A stretch of 64,000 bases of DNA from Lumbricus terrestris (Eukaryota; Annelida; Clitellata; Crassiclitellata; Lumbricidae): NCBI GenBank assembly GCA_949752735.1, contig OX457036.1, positions 13,777,516 through 13,841,515 on the forward strand, in the 5' to 3' direction. The translations under genes and the position numbers were made by a program. How positions within the stretch are numbered: position 1 is the first letter of the stretch; each line of letters opens with the position of its first letter. Of this stretch, positions 33,473 through 46,300 are shown one piece after another. The notes beneath the pieces were generated by a model, which saw only the letters and a list, made by a program, of their open reading frames with translations, did not search any database and had not been told where the DNA came from.

Positions 33473-33764
33473 CTTAGGACCAGGGCTCAGAGGGCTGTAC
33501 ACTAGGGTATACGCGGGCATGCAGCGTATACTCACCTCCGGGGAAAAACGGCATCGTATACTCCCCTCCCGAAAAGTAGGGTATACGCGGGTAAAAAGCA
33601 GGGTACACCGTACACGCTAGTAAATCAGGCGCACGCGGTTGTTTTGGGGTCGGATGACTAAAAAAGTCGTCAGATTTTTTGGACGGGAAAATGGACGAAA
33701 TTTTTCCGTCTCCCGGTCAGCGTATACTCACCTCAAAATTTACCAGTACAGCCCTGCTTAGGCC
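33473..33764. mobile_element. hAT-type MITE
   Basis: The element 33481-33756 has ends CAGGGCTC and TACAGCCCTG and flanks CTTAGGAC / CTTAGGCC (7 of 8 match). It contains GTATACGCGGG and GTATACTCACC motifs shared with the element at 39739-40085. It is absent from unit A. Confidence 0.75.
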
Positions 33765-34139
33765 TATAAATTGTGGCGACGGATAACAGATAGAATTATT
33801 AACCCTTTGAACCTGACGGTGGCCCGTTTTCTATAGAGTTACGGGAGCTCCGAGTTCAAAAGTTTAATAGAACCTTTGTCGCTGCTCTCGTGGAAGTGTT
33901 CGCTCACGGTTTGCTTCAGACGATTATCCAGCAGCAAATGGTATTTGAATCATACAGGTGCTGATGTTTGCCTACTCGTGTTCCGTTCCTACTCGTTCAA
34001 ATATACACGTTGCGACGATGCTTTTATGCCTCCGGAAGTTTAACGAGTATCGATTTAAGATAATTAAAATAATTATTTTCAGCGTGAGGCCAGAATATTA
34101 TGGAACGCAAACTGTTACTCGAAGATTCTATCTCTCCTC

Positions 34140-34345
34140 CTCTCTCTTAGTGTCTGTCTGTCTATATCTTTCTGTCTATGTCTGTCTGTCTCTGTCTGAC
34201 GATGTCCTTCTCTATTTCTGTTTCTATCTCTGTATTTGCGTATGTCTGTCTGCCTGATCTGCCTCTGTTTCTCTTGTCTGTGTATCTCTCTGTCCTGATG
34301 TCTCTCTGTCTATCTGTCTGTCTGTCCCTTTCTCTCCCGATTTGC
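34140..34345. repeat. TCTG-rich microsatellite
   Basis: Degenerate TCTG/TCTC tract at the same relative place as 9180-9400 and 26758-26930. Confidence 0.9.
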
Positions 34346-34943
34346 CATCAGGTGTGTGGCGACAATGAGGTTTGTACTTTTGCACAATAATATTATTATA
34401 TATTATGACGCATTTTCCAAGTCTTGTCATCATGATTGTGAAACGCCTTGATTCTGTGTCAGGCTCTGTCCAAATGAAGCCGGTGGGCTAAGTGCTAGAC
34501 CTCTCTAACCTTCTGGTGACCGTCTAAGACTCGACTCCTGCGTTGGCCAAAAGTTTTAGAAGTGCTTAGACATAGGCCTAAGGGGTAGTTACATGTACAA
34601 TATTAATAATTATTATGTAGTCAAAAACCAATTTGAGTAGCATTAGTTTTACTGAAAGACACGTGATCAATCGCAAATTCTTTACTGCAAAGTCTTGGCC
34701 ATGTTCTTCGGTGATAGCTTAGCAGCGTTGCCTTTCCATGGACTATGATGTAATGTAATGTAATGTGATGTAATGACGAATTTGTATATCACCTCTTCAG
34801 GAGAGACTCATGAAAACATTCTGGTCCAAACGACGATAGACAGGGTTCGAACTAAATGTGTTTCAATCACCTACGGAATAGAAATGAGGAATTGAGGATA
34901 GACTAGGATGTTTCATTTTGTATGATGTTGTGAAACGCTTGGA

Positions 34944-35213
34944 GTTATAGTCAGTGGTGTAGCCAGGAATTTATGATGGAGGGGGTTATGGCCTGGCCGG
35001 ATGCCCTTCTTGACACCAGTCTAACAGTATTACAGTAAATAAAAAGGGAATAAAGTAAAAAAAAAGGAATAAAGTAAGAAAAACAATTGCTACTACAAAC
35101 AATTGTTTTGTTTTTCTTATTTAAGTGGATAAATAACCTTTTAAAAAACTTTTTCCTAAGCCAATGGCTTTTTTACCCCTAAACCCTCCCTTGTCTACGC
35201 CACTGGTTATAGT
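34944..35213. mobile_element. hAT-type MITE older than the duplication
   Basis: The element 34952-35205 (254 bp) has ends CAGTGGTGTAGCC and GTCTACGCCACTG and a perfect 8-bp duplication GTTATAGT. In unit A only its right end (to 11030) survives. It was thus present before the units split. Confidence 0.85.
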
Positions 35214-37104
35214 GCCATATAAATGTAGCCTTAACTGTGATGCAACTCAGCTAATAAAAATTCTGGCCGCTGTAGTGTCTGTGACAAACAGCCACTATTG
35301 TTTTAAGTTATTACCAGTGTGGCCCACATGAAAACTTTTACCACAATGACTCAGTATGCAATTATTTCCACTGGGTGCAAAATAACAAAGCGTGCTGTCA
35401 CGTGTGAAATTATCTCGGTCTCTTCCTACTGCGGCTGCTAATTACATGTATGTATATTGTGTACCATATTGGACGGTCGAAATAATCAATACTATTGTTC
35501 GTTTTAATTGCTTCGTTCGAAGGACTTTCAGCGTGCAGTTCTACACAGAATGAGCATTTCTAAATGGATATGTGCAGTTGTAGATTGTAGAAGCGCTTCT
35601 GTTCAGTTAACTTTCTCCCAATCTCCTCCGATTTGGAGAAAGTTACCTTGGAAGATTGGAATGGAAACAAGTGGTTGCGCAGTTCAAACAATTCCTTAAA
35701 ATTCCCCGTTCATCTGCTTCAGTTCACATGTTGATCGTGTGCAGAAGTATTTCAATATCGAACGACAAGTTTGGGCCTACCTCTTGAGACATCGACTGCG
35801 GTCCTATATGCAGACATCTTAGGAAAAGCATAGACAAATGCAAGCATCGCGGTCTTTACCACGTATGCTAACGACAACAAGCACTGACAAAACTTTTATT
35901 CCCAAGAATCACAATTATTGTAACTATGGCATACCCAGACAGATGTTGGAACATTTAAATTCATCTCCAATGCCAGGAGAGACCCAAAAGAGCAACTGGC
36001 CCCGTTTAATTATGGTCAACCCTTTAAATAAACACAATGATGAACGCAGTCAGTTCATAACAATTGACTAATGGAATGGATGATTAATATGACAGGTCAC
36101 AAAAAATACGATCAAGTGAAGTGTAGGTCTACTAAATCTTTTTCAGCGTTGATTTAAATAAGCACAAAAAATGCATGGAAAATAAATGAAAATTAGAGGC
36201 ACTCTTAGTTGCTTTACTCAGCCCTACAGCAAGCTAATTAAAAACATAATATGTGCTTTCAGGATCGTTATTGAATATTATTCAATAACGATCCTGAAAG
36301 CATGGGACCATGCAGAGTGTTAATTTTAAAGCTCATGCACGTGTCGCAAATATTATAACGCATTTATTTGCGTTGTCCACGCGTATTATACACAGCAAAT
36401 TATGTAATAACATTGACAATCGTTGCGCTCGTGGGCGACAGAATGTCTGCGGTGCTGTACCGACAGTAGCAACGTTGAAGTGTGGGACAATGCACGGGAC
36501 AATGCACATAGCAATGCACACAGCAATGCACAACAATGCACGTAGCAATGCACTGTCTGACGCAGTTGCAGATATTATCTCTTTCGTTTTCTATTCTGGT
36601 TCTCTGCCTCCTATCATGGACAGGACAAAATCTTTCGCGTCGCCATTCCTTTCGCTATTGGGCGTCTGCTTTGAGCTTTCCATATCCAGCTGTCATCAAA
36701 CAATCCAGCTTCAGCTGTGTTGTTGGTCCTCCTCGTTTCCTCCACCTCTTCATTTTCTTTCGATTGCAGCTCTCACCGGTGAGTCTCTTCTCAGCGCAGA
36801 TCCAATCCATTTTCTTTGTTTCTCTTTCTTATTGTCTGCATGAGAACAATGAGAGGAAGATAAATGACGACAGCAGCAGCAGCAAAGCAGCAGTGGAAAT
36901 TTGCTGCGCATCAGGAAACGCGGTATAAACTGCAGGTCATTATTATTTGACCATTTTTGTAAGACCGCACTATCTTCCCGAGGACAACCCTATAATACCC
37001 TCGAGGAGTTATGTAGAATGGTGGAACGGAGGCTCTTCGCAGAGGTTCTGCTTGATCAAGGGCACGTATTGAACCCACTCCTCCCATGGGTGCACCATTG
37101 AGGC
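35214..37104. other. Right part of unit B and following DNA; no gene recognised
   Basis: It includes the 80-base dispersed repeat (about 35520) and a frame at 35838-36071 with no known motif, whose second half has a partial counterpart in unit A. An inverted repeat CTTTCAGGATCGTTATTGAA lies at 36257-36300. A CAG-rich stretch lies at 36872-36895. No exon could be supported. Confidence 0.45.
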
Positions 37105-37460
37105 CACAGCCACATGGGCGGAGTTTTGTTTCCTTCTTGGAGGGGCTAAACTTTTTGGGACTGAGACTCGGTCCAGAACGGGCAGCGCCGAAAAATATTT
37201 TCTCGGTCCAAAAACAGTTTATGACCTTTTTTTAGTCCTCGGTCTGAAATCTCGCGGAAAAATACTAATTTTTCCCGGCCAAAAAGTTGATGACTTTTTT
37301 TAGGCAAACATAACCATTTTCCGAGCAAATTTCTGAGTCTGCGCCTTTTGGGGGAGACTAAGTCCGAGAAAAGATACCATTTACACGGTATAAAATGACT
37401 CTGGGTCTTCTTGGGGGGGTCAGCCCTTAGCCCCTGATAAACTCCGCCCATGCACAGCCA
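37105..37460. mobile_element. hAT-type MITE (CATGGGCGGAG ends)
   Basis: The element 37113-37452 (340 bp) has ends CATGGGCGGAGTTT and AACTCCGCCCATG and a perfect 8-bp duplication CACAGCCA. A relative lies at 40413-40766. Confidence 0.9.
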
Positions 37461-37982
37461 TATTCCATGAGGCCAATGCTGCCCGATCGAATTATCCCCA
37501 TGGCGGACATATAACCTAAAGGTAACGAGGAAATCGTTTTTAACCAGGATTCTTTATCCTATTTAAATGTCATGCAAACCAAAGTGCAGTTATATTAAAA
37601 TAAAATAAAAATTTTACTTGAAATTAGGATTTTGTGTGCTATTTTGAAACATTTGACTGTTTATTGACTCTACATATGATGTAGGTTGAATTTACCATAA
37701 TATTATCTGTAGGGCTTGCACCAAAATCCGGATAGTCTATTGCAATAAATCCTATCTTATCTTATCTTTACAACGAGAACAACGAGAACAAGAACAGGAA
37801 AACCAAGAAAAGGTACAGCATTCGACATTAAGATCAAAAACAGCCGAAATGACCATCATTTTAAATAAACAGTAAAAAACTAACCATCAGAGAAATGAAA
37901 GGTCGTCGGAATCAAATTCCAGCAATTTAAGATTTTCATAGCACAATTATTTTGAAGGCTGGTGGCCAATACTTTCTCCCAT

Positions 37983-38733
37983 AATTCCGCCACTGGTTGC
38001 ACTCTGCCAGTGCCATCTCCAAGCATGGATAAAGGAGGAGGGCGACTCTAATCACTTTTGAAGTGGCAGTGTCGTTAAACAATGACAAACAATCCTTTCC
38101 CACCCGTCTGACCCTCCCTGTGGCGGTGAAAGGTCAGTGACCTCAGTTCAGCTGAGTTTGGGTATTAGGGCGCAAGTACAGCAGTAATCTGAGAACAGAA
38201 AACAGAATTTGTCTTATCAGGTATATTTATATATAATATATATATATAAATTATATATATTTTTATACATAATATATATTATATATAATGTGTGTTGTGT
38301 GCGTATGTATGCATAGGCCTACGTGATGACATATGACTTTTTCAATACATCGATCTGTTGTATAGCACTGTGACGATAAACGGGAAATTGAGTCCAGTTG
38401 CTACGGACTCGATTCAGCGGCACCACAAAAGGCATACGTAGAAACAACAGGATGCATCAGATAGCAGGCATTGATCTCATAGGCATGTGATTTCAGCAGC
38501 CGGAGGTTTTTATTCCTCAGATTTCATTACTTTAAAACGGATTCGTGACATCAACGGGTTAGTCTGAATGTTTAGATTTCACTTTTTCAGTAAAGATTCC
38601 ATGATCAGTATTACAGTGGGGATGGTATTTGCAGCTTAACGTCACTGTGTGGTAACAAAGACCATTAGCGATGCCCTCCTCCTTTATCCAGGCTTGGGAC
38701 TGGCACTGACAGAGTGCAACCAGTGGCGGAGTT
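37983..38733. repeat. Long inverted repeat, 60-bp arms around a 630-bp core
   Basis: The left arm (37983-38042, CCGCCACTGGTTGCACTC...) and right arm (38674-38733, ...GAGTGCAACCAGTGGCGG) are inverse copies. The core contains a (TA)n tract (about 38222-38290). The CACTG/CAGTG motifs point inward, unlike usual hAT ends. No clear target duplication; identity unresolved. Confidence 0.75.
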
Positions 38734-39730
38734 AGTATTACAGTTGTTAACGTTCTTGGGAGAGTGTAGAATTCTCAAGCAAATGCGAAGGTTTCAATAA
38801 GGTCTACATGTATATAAAATTATAATTATAAAGGTTACCCAATATCTATGCAATTCGTACAATAGCAATACGAGAATTTTTCTTGTTAAACAATCGACTG
38901 ACTTGAAATAATGACCTGCAAGATTTAATTTCATTGCGCTATTTGCTCCCAAATAATCATACACAAAATAATTTCCAAACATCTGAAGACAAAATAATGC
39001 AATAAGAGAAGCTGAATATTGATACACGCAATGCATGGAAATAATGGGTAGGCCTACACCTGAGGGGAAGAAATTCCTACCGCTGGGTAGGGCCCTAAAT
39101 GCAATTTAATCCCTGTAAGATGCTGGGAGATCACCAATTGGCTGCCTCAGTGGATACTGCATTTCATGAAACGAAACACAAACCTACTGACTATTAATTT
39201 TCTTGTCAAATTGTAACAGCAATTAATATCTTAAATATCTATTTGATATCTGATATTTGTGTGGCGCCTCTACAAAGCAACAAATAGCACAGCTAGGTTC
39301 ACTTGCTGTAAAATATGGCTAAAGGACCTCAGCAATGTTCATCAGCTTGTTCGCCCCGTTCTCCCGGTTTATTTTCTTTGTATCATCTGCAATAATGAAC
39401 AGCCTAAAATAGGTCTATCTATGGTCTATAAACATAAGCCGATCATCTGAAATACTAGTTTTGCAGCACCGTAGATGGCATTTCTCTGTGGACCTATTCA
39501 CTCGGCTTGGCATCCTCGAATTGTGACAGTGCAGACACCGGCACAAAAAAGGACAGTTTGCAATGGTGAACTTGATTTGATAATATTATAGCGCCGGTGT
39601 TAGCCATAAGCTGGTCTCTTAAGTGGCTTTTGTGGGGGCTGGGAAGTCATCGAATATTTACATTGCATTACATTACTTAGCGTCTTTGCAGACCATAATG
39701 GGTTGCGCTTAGACCCCATCATTGGAAACT
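38734..39730. other. No gene recognised
   Basis: AT-rich intergenic sequence; short frames without motif. Confidence 0.5.
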
Positions 39731-40093
39731 CTTAAGGACGGGTTGTGCTGGTAAATTGTGAGGTGAGTACACGCTGACCGGCAGACAAATCGACTTTTTT
39801 CGGTGCGAAATTTCTGATGACCTTTTTTAGTCATCCGCCCAAAAAATTTCCCATCCGCAAAAATCTGATGACTTTTTTGTAGTCTTTCGCTTCGAATTTC
39901 ATAGAAAAAAAACTTAAATAGCCGCCTATAGGCCTACCATGATTTACTCGCGTAGCCTATACCCGTGTACCCTGGTTTTTACCCGCGTATACCCTGGTTT
40001 TCGGGAGGTAAATATACGATGCCGTTTTTCGCCGGAGGTAAGTATACACCGTATATACCCGCGTATACCCTTGATTACAGCCCTGCTTAGGGC
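39731..40093. mobile_element. hAT-like MITE upstream of the lectin gene
   Basis: The element 39739-40085 has its right end TACAGCCCTG followed by CTTAGGGC, and its left end preceded by CTTAAGGA (6 of 8 match). It shares GTATACCC and 'TGATGACTTTTTT' stretches with 33481-33756. Its right end is about 150 bp from the first start codon of the lectin gene. Confidence 0.6.
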
Positions 40094-40233
40094 TAAGTTT
40101 AATCATTATTTTTGCAATCAAATGTATATTTTGTTTGTGCGTTTTCTGCTGTCAACGAATGGGTTTATTCATGCATTCGTTTTTGAACTGTGTGCAGAGT
40201 TGGTTTGACGGAATGTGACATAAAATCGCAAAG

Positions 40234-40312
40234 ATGCGAACTTCTCCATTCACGTGGCACCCTTGCGTGTTGCCCATCCTGCTGCTAGCTCTGACGTGGC
40301 TAATTTCCGAAT
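40234..40312 (+). CDS. Lectin gene exon 1: signal peptide
   Basis: AAGATGCG opens 26 codons with a strongly hydrophobic core ([14 protein letters not shown]), ending in phase 1 at T|GTAAGTAAC. Joined to the phase-1 acceptor at 48495, it gives an in-frame Ser-Gly-Ala-Asp junction. No other signal-peptide exon is seen upstream of the first FTP exon. 5' UTR and promoter are not defined; 8.2 kb of intron could hide another symmetrical exon. Confidence 0.65.
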
Positions 40313-43300
40313 GTAAGTAACACACCAAAATAATACGACACATTCTTGCATGCATCGTATTGATAGAAGACGGTGTTGTTTTTTTTAAATGGCTCCCAGT
40401 CTGAACAAATTCCATGGGCGGAGACTTAGGGGGGACAGGAGGACGGTCCCCCTAATGTTTGTTTTATTGTCCATGGTCACGTCCCCCAACATCTAAGAAA
40501 ATAAATATTCGCAGACAGCATTCAAAAATGTTACAGTAGCTAATAGGTTAATTCTGGTAATATTACAAGAAGTAAAGACTATAAAGACTAGAATATCAAC
40601 TATTTTTATGGGGGAAAAGTTAATCACTAGAAAAAGTCCTCGGAAATTTTCGTCGGCGACTCAGCCGTCTGTCCGTCCGCCCAAACTGTGTCGCGTCGCG
40701 CCTCGGCGATCGTCCATCAGACGCTTGTTCGTCCCTTCCAACTTCTAGACCAAGTCTCCGCCCATGACAAATAATCAGAACAAATAATATTATTATTATG
40801 AGAGTCGTTACCAAAATTGCTTTTTCAGGATGATCATAATAATTATATCCGTAAACCTTTTAGTCTAAGTTTAAAGATGGTTCAATGAAATATATATAAT
40901 ATATAGGAAATATATAATATATATATATTATATATAAATAGACTATACAATCTTTAAAACATCATTAGGCTTATTTAAGCGTTCTAGCAGGCCTATTCTA
41001 TTCGTTAAAACGATGACAGAATTCGTAGGCAAGAAACGATTTATTTCTAAGGAGTCATGTGAAGTCTAGGCTACGAGGTATCGATAGCTTGATGGGGGGA
41101 CCGTTTATTTCCCGGAATTTCATTTCCTCGAAATTTATTTCGCCGAAATCATCTGACCGAAAATCAATTCACCGAATCTCACCTCGCCTAATGTTCAATT
41201 CACCGAATGTTAATTTAATGGAAATTCATTTAACCGAAAATATAAAGGGATCGACTATGCTAAAATGCTTGGCACGTGCGAACGTGTGTTGTGCAGTACA
41301 CCTTTAGGCCGTCCTATCGACTGTACATGATACTGTACATCACACACACACAAGCCTCTGTCTTTTCGATTTCGTTTCGTTCTTATGGCAGCATAGCCGT
41401 CCTATCGAGTGTACATGATACGGTACATCACACACACACAAGCCTCTGTCTTTTCGATTTCGTTTCGTTTTTATGGCAGTATAGCCGTCGGTTTCTGTCT
41501 GAATAGAGATAAAATGTCTAAAATAAAGTTTGTTACTACAGTGTAGTAGTCGAGGTAAAAATAAGGCTATATTTGAGGGATACATTTATCTGAAAGACAA
41601 AGAAGTTAAAGGGAAGACGTACTGGTGTTGTGAGTTGCGAGGTTGCACTGCACGAATGCATAGTATGGGAGATGTCATTGTACGACTGCCGACTGACCAC
41701 ACTGCATGCTCCATCGGCTAATCGAGTAGCTGCCGCTGTTGTTGTTGGAGCCGTGCGAGTAAAAGCAACCGAATGTGAGAGTTCCACGAAGAATGTTGTG
41801 CAACAGGCTGTATCGCAAGTCTCCGTGGCTACAGCACCCGCCCTACCATCGACAGCAGCCTTGTCACAGGTTGTAAGACGGAAGAGACGAGCTGTGATGG
41901 CAGCATTATGGCAGATAATGAACTAAGTCCTTTTTAGCACCATCGACTTGTCTACTTTTTCTGTGAAATGATAATTCGGTCACATGAACTTCTATGAAAT
42001 GAACATCGCGTAGATGATTGTCGGCGAATTGATTTTCGGTTAGATGAATTCGGCTAAAAGACCTTCGGTGAAATGAACTTCGGTGTAATGATAGGGAACC
42101 GCTTGATGGTATAGGGCTATAGGCCTATATCTTGATCTGATATTTGCATTAGGTCTATATATCATGTATAAATATCAATAAACATGGACATTGACACAGC
42201 TAGTAGTTTCTGTACTATTATCGAAATCGAAAGCACTGAAATAAAAATAAATTAAAGCTAAATATAGCAGCTAAATGTTTAAAAAGATTTTAACTAATTC
42301 AAATATCTGTTAATAGCTGAAGAGGGTTATAGAACGCCGTTCCGAAGCTTTCTGTTTCAAAATATGCACTGCTAGAGCGTAGCCCTATAATAATAAAATT
42401 ATAAAATTCGCTTCCATGCTTTATAATATTCTTACTCCCATTGCATTGTGTGTTTCGTTGCCTGTCCATAATTTGCAGTGCAAGTCATCAATTGGTCTAC
42501 TAAAATAACTGGTTACGGCGCGCTCGTCGATATAGATGTGTTTGCGCGCAGTATATGAATATAGGTCTAGCTAATAATGGTGGAAGAATAGAGGTTGTTT
42601 GACTAGAGGACATAATGGTATAGAGCGCTCACAATCGGGACTGCTTCTGCAGTTGATTTGCAAAAGATGGGATACAAAAGATTAGTTCGCACACATACAC
42701 AGGCACACACTCACGAGCATAAACATGGTGTTTAGCAGAAGTATGCTATAATGCCGGGCTGCTACATGCATGGACTTCCTTTAAGGATTTTTTTAAACTC
42801 CACGACCTTTTCTGTGCCTTCTCATCCTCCATGGTAGGTTAGGCCTACTCCAAATCGAATGGTAGTGACCGATTTTAATATATTTAGCTGCAAAGAAGTG
42901 CTTCTACAATAATTATTGCATACATGTACAATTGTAGGGGTAAATGGTGCAAAAGTGGCAGGGTAGGGTAAGAGTGGCATCCCCACTTCCGAAGTATGTA
43001 CTTATTTTCTGAAACCTTTACCTAGTGTGAACATAGACTATCATTAAGTGTTATGTTTTCATAAGGCGAGAGTTTCCAAAAGTTGAATGGTAAAAATTTT
43101 ATATCAATTTTTCGATTTTTCGCGTTTTTTGCAACTCTCGTGAGTATCACAAATATGTTGCTCACTTTCAGTATTAAGATCGCACTTGTTAAAGTTTTAT
43201 TTTGTATTATGCAGGAATATGTGTTCTTTTAAATGCTAAAAGTTCTAAGAAATTAGGCAACGCAATAATGTTGATAGATACTCGTAATTATGAGCACCTA

Positions 43301-46300
43301 AATCGGGGCAAAAGTAGCATTGTATGCCCCTCTTGCCCCCGGTTTACGTGCCACTATTGCCCCATCACTGACACTTTTGCCCCAGTGGTATGGCAGTTTT
43401 GCCCCAGCAGTCTGCCAGTTCTGCCCCAGCGGTATGCCAGTTTTGCCTACAGGTATCCTACCGGTATATTAGTTTATTAATTGGTTGGCACTTTGGCGTT
43501 GTACATAATGTACTATGCGAGTCAACGTTATATGTAAGCGTAAAACTCAGCGAGAAAGTCACACTGACGAAGTATTGTGCCATGCCATGAAAATGGCGTC
43601 TAGTGGAGATTTTTCGAAATGCCAGGCATTGATAAAGCATGGAATTTCAAGCTATTGACCTAAGCCATTGGAATCCTGGCTTTATGCATCCCTTTATGCC
43701 TATTGACGTTTCAATAAAGCGTTGGGGCATGTCTGTGACTTGGAGATCTGCTAGACCAGTGCAGGATGAAGTGAAGAAGGCAACCAACGTTAGGTTGGAA
43801 TCGGCCAATAACACAGAACGATCAGACAAACAAAAAGTGAAGAAACTTCAACAGGATAGTCATTCATTAAATGCATTTGTATAGCGCCTCTTCGAGGAGA
43901 CTTCTCAGAGGTGCTCCCAACCTCAGCGCGGCCAAATAAAACTGTCTTAAGATGAGAGAGGAAAGCCTAAGAATGACTTTTAGATAGAGAGCAGAGTGTC
44001 AGAAGAAGGCCATTCCAGGTTGCTGCATATAGTGAAAGTAGGCCACGAGCAAAGGGGGAACGAGAACAGACTTTTCAATTGAACTATAGAGCGGAAGTAG
44101 CGAGCACTAAGAGTAGAATTACAGAGCTCTCAAAGGTAGGAAGAAGCAAGGCCTATAGCAGGCAGTGCCAGACTAGGGTAGAGATCCTATTCTCTATTTG
44201 CTGCTTGACAGGAACTATAGTTGAGAACGTCAAGCATATAGCTGGAGATAATGGCTGAATTTGGGTATGGGGCCAATTTGGCGGGTTGCAGAGAGCAGGA
44301 CGCGATCAAGGCAACTCAGACAGGCACTCTTCCGTGCTCAACCAGCGTGCTGCCTTAGGCAAGCATAGAAAGAGCAACAGTAGTCAAGTCTGATGATAAC
44401 GAAAGAATGGACACGGGTTGCAGCAACAGTAGGAGTAAGCGAGCGAGCAACAGTGCGTAGTTGATGCAGTTAATAATAACAGACACGGCTGAGTGAGTGA
44501 ATGTGTTGAGCAAAAGTGGGCTCTTGGTCCAGAGCGACACCAAAGTCACGGACTTTGGTTGAGAAGACATAATCAGGAAAGGCAGCACCAATATAGCCCA
44601 TATTATACAGTGGCAACTTTAAAACAGTACACGAAAGTGAAAAGGTTCCAAATGCTTATGATGAAAAGAAAACTTGGAACATCATCAGAATTCAAAGACT
44701 CAGTGCAAATCTCAAATCGCCCGGAAAACCAGAGCACCCTGCTCAACCAGTCTTGGGGAACCTGCGAGCACTTACAACTGAGAAGTCAAAACACAAGATA
44801 GTGCAATCAATATTAAGGTAGCACCTACCTTTGAAAAAAGTCATAAAAGAGTATCAACTGGCCATATTTTTCTTTTACGAAATTGAGATAAGTGATGAGA
44901 GAGAAAGAAAAACACTGTTTCTGTCTGGTCCTTCCAGGAAATGTAAACATGATAGGCTACCAATGGGATTAGCCCAATTTCACCTATGAGGACATTCAGA
45001 ACAGTGCTGCCACTGACTCTCAGCCTATGCTCAATGATTGCTCATCTGCGAAGAAATTCAGAAAGAGATACCGATGATACTCAGCATATCCTCACCTGTG
45101 AGAAATTCAGGCAAGTAAAGCAGCGTTTAGGAAGGAATAAAGTGGCTTCATGTAAAATCTTGACGTCTAGTTCTCTTGTTCAGCAAAGACATCGTCAGGT
45201 TCTTCTGACTATAGTGCTGCTGGCAAGCGCAAAAGAAGCAGCGATTATTTAGCAATGCTGCATGAAGGCATGTGCGTGCAAAGCAAGTCTATAGAGGGAA
45301 ATGTGCATAAGATGGAGCAAAGAGGGGGCTACCTTCTGCGATGGCAGGTACCTGAAAATGGAATGACAATGGAAGCCGAGAAATAAAAAATGCATTTAAA
45401 ACACAGAACATTAAAAGTCACAATAGACTTATTTCTTGAGTGCTTTTGTCTTTGTTGTTTACTGACTAAAACTTTTGTCTTTTGACTAAATATAAGAAAA
45501 TATTTAACATTGTTGTGATTCATGTGATTCAAGCTTAATACAGAGTGCCAATGCTACATGTAGATTGTTTAGCAAAACCGGTACTTGAGGGATTTCAGGG
45601 AAGGTATCTTCTCATTGCACTGTGCATTACTGTGTGTAATAGTCCGATTCAATATGTAAAACATAAATTCCTGCTTATTGTTGTAAAGTAAAATTGTTGA
45701 AAACGTAGCCTACATGTATGTTACTGTCTCTGGGGGGTACGAAGGGCATGCCAATCTTGCCCTCAACAAGGGGTAAAAGTGGCATGATATTCATGCCCCA
45801 CATGGTGGGGCAAGAGTGGCCTTTTGGGTGCCTCCACCTCAAGCCAGATTTTGAAGAAGAAATCGTATCCAGTAGCAATTTAAGGAATTTTATGGATGCA
45901 CCGATGATCTACCTACACTACAAAACAAGTTTCATCTTGATATGTTGAATATTGCATATTTTATTCCACATTTTGTGACTTTATGCCACTCTTGCCCCCA
46001 CCTCCCCTACATTCATTTAGAACTGCACATTTTGTGTAGAACTGCATGCTAAAAAAACCTTGGCTGTTCCGATGAGGCTAGTAGATTGTCAGTTTGCTTA
46101 TAGTGAATCCTGCACTTTTTGCTGAGAAAATTAGTGTTGTTAGCTTCCTTTACACTAGCGCATGCAAAGACCGCCAGAGAGCGCATGTGTTTAACCGAGT
46201 AAGCCTATATATATCTCTATCTATATGTCTGTCTGTCTGTCTGCCTATCTGCCTGCCTGCCTGCCTTCTATCTATCTACCTACCTACCTACCTACCTACC

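Larger units (their letters stand above)
31056..36673. repeat. Segmental duplication unit B
   Basis: Collinear with unit A (715-12197) in the same orientation. It carries its own later insertion, an hAT-type element at 33481-33756, and a complete copy of the hAT element 34952-35205, whose right end alone survives in A. Homology ends near TATTGGGCGTCTGCTTTGAG. Confidence 0.75.
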
